Shown here: piece by piece, positions 6,698 through 10,375 of the stretch
How positions within the stretch are numbered: position 1 is the first letter of the stretch
Layout of the letters: every line of letters begins with the position of its first letter
From: an uncultured Pseudomonadota bacterium
Lineage (GTDB): Bacteria; Pseudomonadota; Gammaproteobacteria; Burkholderiales; Rhodocyclaceae
Assembly: GCA_903939665.1 (NCBI GenBank)
Contig: CAJAHZ010000249.1
Coordinates: forward strand, 1 to 10,375
Reading direction: 5' to 3'
Length of the DNA stretch: 10,375 bases
Program-made: the position numbers and the translations under genes
The notes under the pieces: model-generated
What the model was told of the DNA's origin: nothing
Database searches by the model: none
The model's input: the letters and a program-made list of their open reading frames with translations, nothing else

Positions 6698-7642
6698 ATG
6701 GAACGCAAACACGAAAAATACGACCGCCTGATCGCCCGCTGCAAAGCTTTGACGCCGCTGCCCACCGCCATCGTTCACCCCTGCGACGAAAGCTCGCTCC
6801 GAGGCGCGGTGGAAGCTGCAGAAATGGGGATTCTGCAGCCGATCCTGGTCGGCCCGCGTGAAAAAATCGAAGCTGTAGCAGCACAATTCAAGCTCGACAT
6901 CTCCCGCTACGAACTGGTGGACGCGCCGCACAGCAAAGCCGCGGCAGAGGTAGCGGTACGACTGGCGCGCGAAGGCAAGGCTGAGATGCTGATGAAAGGC
7001 AGCCTGCACACCGACGAACTGATGGGTGCCGTAGTGCGCAGCGCAACCGGGCTGCGCACCGGTCGACGCATCAGCCACGCCTTCATCATGGATGTACCGA
7101 AGCTCGATCGGGCGATCGTCGTCACCGATGCGGCGATCAACATCTTCCCGACATTGGAAGACAAGATGCATATCGTCCAGAATGCCATTGACCTCTGCCA
7201 CGCTTTGGGCTTCCCGCAGCCGAAAGTGGCGATCCTGTCCGCCATGGAGACCGTCAACCCCACCGTGCCATCGACGGTGGAAGCCGCCGCCCTGTGCAAG
7301 ATGGCCGACCGCAAGCAGATCACCGGCGGCATTCTGGACGGCCCGCTGGCCCTCGACAACGCCATCGACCTGACGTCGGCACGGATCAAGAAGATCGACT
7401 CGCCGGTGGCGGGAATGGCCGACATCCTCGTGGCGCCCGACCTGGAAGCCGGCAATATGCTGGCCAAGAGCCTGACCTTCATGGCCGACGCCGATGCCGC
7501 CGGCATTGTACTTGGCGCCCGGGTGCCGATCATTCTCACCAGCCGCGCCGACTCGGTAACGACCCGACTGGCGTCCTGTGCCGTGGCTGCACTGGTTGCC
7601 CAGGCCCGGCGGGAAAATGCAAACAAGGCGGTGACATCATGA
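6698..7642 (+). CDS. Phosphate acetyl/butyryltransferase
   Basis: A 314-residue protein of the PTA_PTB family, which transfers acyl groups between CoA and phosphate. The full-length domain includes MKGSLHTDELM (99-109), RRISHAFIMD (123-132), LEAGNMLAK (249-257) and PIILTSRADS (277-286), all typical of the family. Its size matches the stand-alone Pta/Ptb form or the C-terminal half of MaoC-Pta fusions. No MaoC domain is attached here; one is encoded separately at 597-1043. It has an AGAGAG-type ribosome site before the ATG at 6698 and lies 24 bases after the DUF3141 gene. Its stop overlaps the acetate kinase ATG by four bases, so the two steps are translationally coupled. Whether acetyl-CoA, butyryl-CoA or a hydroxyacyl-CoA is the real substrate cannot be told from motifs I can see. 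Confidence 0.92.
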   Translation: MERKHEKYDRLIARCKALTPLPTAIVHPCDESSLRGAVEAAEMGILQPILVGPREKIEAVAAQFKLDISRYELVDAPHSKAAAEVAVRLAREGKAEMLMKGSLHTDELMGAVVRSATGLRTGRRISHAFIMDVPKLDRAIVVTDAAINIFPTLEDKMHIVQNAIDLCHALGFPQPKVAILSAMETVNPTVPSTVEAAALCKMADRKQITGGILDGPLALDNAIDLTSARIKKIDSPVAGMADILVAPDLEAGNMLAKSLTFMADADAAGIVLGARVPIILTSRADSVTTRLASCAVAALVAQARRENANKAVTS

Positions 7643-8832
7643 GCGACGCAATTCTGGTCATCAACGCGGGGTCTTCCAGCATCAAATTCTCGCTTTTTCT
7701 GGAACGTGGCGACGCGCTTGACTTGCTCCTCGGCGGGCAACTTGAGGGGCTATACACCACGCCACGCTTCAAGGCCAAGGGCGCCACCGGCGCCATCATC
7801 GGCGAAAAAGAATGGCCGCAAGGCCAGGCGTTCGGCCACGACGGCGGCATCGCCTATCTAGCCGATTTTTTGCGTGAACAACTCGGCGAACACAGGCTTG
7901 CCGCCGTCGGCCACCGCGTGGTGCATGGCGGTCTCGACTACGCCGCACCGGTGCGCCTGACTGCCGGGATTGTCGACCAACTGGAACAACTGGTCCCGCT
8001 GGCGCCTTTGCACCAGCCGCATAACCTGACACCGATCCGCCTATTGCTGGCCAATCGCCCGGAACTCCCGCAGGTGGCCTGCTTCGACACCGCGTTCCAT
8101 CGCGCTCAACCGGCAGTGGCCCAGGCTTTTGCGCTACCGTCGGCGATGACTGATCGTGGCGTGCGTCGCTATGGTTTTCACGGTCTCTCCTACGAATACA
8201 TCGCATCCGCTCTGCCACAGCATGACCCCAGCGCCGCAAAGGGACGCACCGTGGTTTTACACCTGGGCAACGGCGCCAGCATGTGCGCCATCCAGAGCGG
8301 CAAGAGCGTGGCCAGCACCATGGGCTTCACCGCCGTCGACGGTCTGCCGATGGGCACCCGCTGCGGCAACCTGGATCCGGGCGTCATCCTCTACATGATG
8401 GATGAGTTGAAGATGGATACCCGCGCCATCGAAAAACTGATCTATCAGCAATCCGGCCTGCTCGGTGTCTCGGGCATATCGAGCGACATGCGCACCCTGC
8501 TGGATTCCACCGACCCGAAGGCAAAATTCGCGGTTGACCTGTTCGTCTACCGTGTTGCCCGTGAACTGGGCTCACTCGCCGCCGCCATGAACGGCGTCGA
8601 CGCGCTGGTGTTCACCGCCGGTATTGGCGAACACTCCGCACCGATCCGTGAGCGCGTCTGCCGTGCTGCCGCCTGGCTCGGGGTGGAACTCGATTCAACA
8701 GCCAATGCCGCCGGTGGTCCGCGCATCAGCACGGCAAGCAGCCGGATTCCGGCGTGGGTGATTCCGACCAATGAAGAACTGATGATCGCCCGCCATACCC
8801 GGCACATTCTCGGCAGCATCCGGTCACGGTAA
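7639..8832 (+). CDS. ackA: Acetate kinase family protein
   Basis: A 397-residue protein of the acetokinase (ASKHA) family, which interconverts acyl-phosphate plus ADP with free acid plus ATP in the cytosol. The phosphate motif NAGSSSIKF is at 9-17. GHRVVHGG with the expected substrate Arg93, FDTAFH with Asp150, and YGFHGLS with His181 follow. HLGNGASM, MGTRCGN with Arg241, FTAGIGEHS and PTNEELMIA near the C-terminus complete the full set of family signatures. Length is normal for AckA. The frame is open upstream to 7294, but the start is placed at the ATG at 7639 because NAGSSS belongs near the N-terminus. That ATG overlaps the transferase stop. With its partner it would form a Pta-Ack or Ptb-Buk type pair. 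Acetate, propionate or a 3-hydroxy acid are all possible, so the symbol denotes the family only. Confidence 0.93.
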   Translation: MSDAILVINAGSSSIKFSLFLERGDALDLLLGGQLEGLYTTPRFKAKGATGAIIGEKEWPQGQAFGHDGGIAYLADFLREQLGEHRLAAVGHRVVHGGLDYAAPVRLTAGIVDQLEQLVPLAPLHQPHNLTPIRLLLANRPELPQVACFDTAFHRAQPAVAQAFALPSAMTDRGVRRYGFHGLSYEYIASALPQHDPSAAKGRTVVLHLGNGASMCAIQSGKSVASTMGFTAVDGLPMGTRCGNLDPGVILYMMDELKMDTRAIEKLIYQQSGLLGVSGISSDMRTLLDSTDPKAKFAVDLFVYRVARELGSLAAAMNGVDALVFTAGIGEHSAPIRERVCRAAAWLGVELDSTANAAGGPRISTASSRIPAWVIPTNEELMIARHTRHILGSIRSR

Positions 8833-8836
8833 AAAC

Positions 8837-10318
8837 ATGAGCATGCAATGGGCGACGGTTGGCCGGGAGATTTTCCGGCGACACATCCAGATGAACTGGC
8901 ACCGCTGGTTTTCGCTCAAGAGCTACGTCTTGTCGGCGCTCTGGGTCGTCCCTTTCATCGCAATGTTTGCTGAGCAGGTTCTCGTTCGCCTGGCGGATGT
9001 CGTTGGCAGCTGGCTCGTCGAGTCTGAAAGCATCGGCCAAAACACGCTATTTTTTTTCGCAAGCGCGGCGGGCACACGATCGATGCTGGAGACGATCGTC
9101 TCGGCGACATTGTCTTTTCTCGTTTTTACCTTCGGTTCCCTGCTGGTGGCCATCCAGGTTGCGGGCGGTCAATACACGCCACGCGTTATCGCAACGATTT
9201 TCCTGCGCGACAACGTCGTCCGCTTCTGCGTCGGCCTGTTTGTCATTACGCTGCTTTGCGCGATTAGAACATTGCGGGAGATGGACGCAACGGTCCATCA
9301 ATTAAACACGGTGCTGTCGGCGATACTCGGAATAGTCAGCATCATGACTTTTCTGTTTCTCATCGACTACGCGGCGAGAATGTTACGCCCGGTCAGCATT
9401 GTCGCCCGCGTCGGAGAATCAGGACTCGCCGTTATCAAGAGCGTCTATCCGGAAAGAAGCACGCGCACGCGCGCTGTAGCATCCACCCGCAGGCTCGCCT
9501 CCCCGGCCCGGGTAGTCGTCCACAAGGGCAACTCAGGCGTGGTGCTCGCCGTGGATCTGGCGGGACTGTTTGCGCAAGCCCGGCATTACGGTGGAATCAT
9601 TGAATTTGTCCCGCAGGTAGGCGACTTTCTGTCGGTGGAAGAACCCCTTTTCCGGCTGTACGGTGGCGCCAGCGCCATTGACGAGCGTCAGTTGCGCGCA
9701 GCGGTCGCGCTCGGTACAGAGCGCACAATGGAGCAGGATCCGAGCTTTGCCTTCCGAATTCTGGTCGATATCGCAATCAAAGCCTTGTCCGCGGCCATCA
9801 ACGACCCGACGACTGCCGTCCTCGCCATCGACCAGTTGCACCGTCTGCTGCGACAGGTCAGCCTGCGCGACTTGCACGGTGAGGAATTTCGTGACGAAAC
9901 GGGCGAACTGCGGCTCGTTTTCCGTACGCCGAACTGGGAGGATTTCGTGCACCTCGCGTGCACCGAAATACGCCATTGCGGCGCAGGCAGCATCCAGATC
10001 GTGCGCCGGATGCGTTCGCTGCTGGAAAATCTCTTGCAAACCTTGCCGCAGGATCTGCATGCCGAGTTGCGCCAGCAACTGGACCTTCTTGATCGCACGA
10101 TCGATGGGCGCTACACGTTTCCAGAAGACCTTGCGCTGGCACGTATCGCCGATTCACAGGGCCTCGGCGGGGCATTGGGCATCCCCCCCGCGAGCGAAGC
10201 GCCAATTGACGAAGAAAAAATCGCCGCAAGGAGCGCATTTCAGCTTGGGCAAACTGACCCTGTGCGTCGGGGGTCTTCGCAAACGCGGGTGGGCACCATA
10301 GCGAAGGCGGGATCATGA
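8837..10318 (+). CDS. DUF2254 family membrane protein
   Basis: A 493-residue predicted inner-membrane protein. Four hydrophobic segments lie at about residues 30-52, 86-109, 127-146 and 156-180, followed by a long soluble domain of about 300 residues. Family hallmarks are GGQYTPRV (110-117), just after the second segment, and ALSAAINDPTTA (316-327) in the soluble part. DUF2254 has no established function that I know of. The start is only 4 bases after the acetate kinase stop, with a poor ribosome site, which suggests translation by coupling; ATG 8843 is an alternative start. The last 45 or so residues are low in hydrophobicity and probably disordered. Its stop overlaps the next gene by four bases. 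Co-transcription with acyl-phosphate enzymes suggests a membrane role tied to the same condition, but this is inference. Confidence 0.88.
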   Translation: MSMQWATVGREIFRRHIQMNWHRWFSLKSYVLSALWVVPFIAMFAEQVLVRLADVVGSWLVESESIGQNTLFFFASAAGTRSMLETIVSATLSFLVFTFGSLLVAIQVAGGQYTPRVIATIFLRDNVVRFCVGLFVITLLCAIRTLREMDATVHQLNTVLSAILGIVSIMTFLFLIDYAARMLRPVSIVARVGESGLAVIKSVYPERSTRTRAVASTRRLASPARVVVHKGNSGVVLAVDLAGLFAQARHYGGIIEFVPQVGDFLSVEEPLFRLYGGASAIDERQLRAAVALGTERTMEQDPSFAFRILVDIAIKALSAAINDPTTAVLAIDQLHRLLRQVSLRDLHGEEFRDETGELRLVFRTPNWEDFVHLACTEIRHCGAGSIQIVRRMRSLLENLLQTLPQDLHAELRQQLDLLDRTIDGRYTFPEDLALARIADSQGLGGALGIPPASEAPIDEEKIAARSAFQLGQTDPVRRGSSQTRVGTIAKAGS

Positions 10319-10375
10319 CGGCCGCCGATGACGGGCCGGTCAGCGCCGACGACGCACTGGCGCGCCTGATGGAAG
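10315..10375 (+). CDS. Start of next operon gene, cut by window edge
   Basis: An ATG at 10315 overlaps the TGA of the DUF2254 gene (ATGA) and opens a frame of 20 codons to the right edge: MTAADDGPVSADDALARLME. Purine-rich bases just upstream (AAGG, GGGA) could serve as ribosome site. Too short to identify. The four-base overlap, the same arrangement used at 7639-7642, is the main support. Confidence 0.55.
   Translation, partial: MTAADDGPVSADDALARLME

Noticed and set aside
7294..7638. Upstream extension of the acetate kinase frame
   Set aside because: It overlaps the transferase gene in another frame, its translation is low-complexity shadow sequence, and the acetokinase motif NAGSSSIKF belongs near the N-terminus, which fits the ATG at 7639.
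9050..9057. Run of eight T in the DUF2254 gene
   Set aside because: It encodes the LFFF stretch and is not preceded by a GC-rich hairpin, so it is not a terminator. The frame is intact.
9965..9981. 17-base match (16 identical) to the end of the palindromic element inside the DUF2254 gene
   Set aside because: It encodes EIRHCG within an intact reading frame, and the similarity stops at once on both sides. Chance is more likely than a second copy.

Overview
The window is GC-rich proteobacterial chromosome sequence carrying two divergent, tightly packed gene clusters. Gene content (a DUF3141 polyhydroxyalkanoate-synthase-like protein with phosphotransacetylase and acetate kinase, a MaoC hydratase, a NodT-type outer-membrane channel and YibH/YibI-like proteins) fits a beta- or gammaproteobacterium. 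A betaproteobacterium of the Rhodocyclales/Burkholderiales type is my best guess, but it is an inference from gene content only. I saw no rRNA, tRNA, CRISPR array or transposase gene.

Minus-strand cluster, read from 3920 down to the left edge: a NodT-family outer-membrane efflux lipoprotein, a small DUF3302/YibI-like membrane protein, a YibH-like HlyD-family membrane fusion protein, a MaoC-family enoyl-CoA hydratase, and an unrecognised protein cut by the window edge. The first three genes overlap by 1 and 4 bases. The next gaps are 23 and 57 bases, so all five are probably one transcript. The first three look like an export assembly, but no inner-membrane pump is present in the window.

Intergenic region 3921-4423: about 500 bases between the divergent clusters. 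It holds a 151-base imperfect palindrome (4101-4251) with 34-base terminal inverted repeats matching at 29 of 34 positions and TA at both ends. This looks like a miniature inverted-repeat element. An 18-base operator-like palindrome lies inside it, and a smaller hairpin lies to its left.

Plus-strand cluster, from 4424 to the right edge: a DUF3141 protein with an apparent Cys-Asp-His triad, a phosphate acetyl/butyryltransferase, an acetate kinase family protein, a DUF2254 membrane protein, and the first 20 codons of another gene. Gaps are 24 bases, a 4-base overlap, 4 bases and a 4-base overlap, which is clear operon structure.

Working model (inference): the DUF3141 protein forms or breaks acyl or hydroxyacyl (thio)esters. 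The transferase and kinase interconvert acyl-CoA, acyl-phosphate and free acid plus ATP. The MaoC hydratase, encoded divergently, resembles the N-terminal domain of known MaoC-Pta fusion proteins and would link 3-hydroxyacyl-CoA to enoyl-CoA. The whole would be an accessory carbon-storage or acyl-CoA energy module with an export system beside it.
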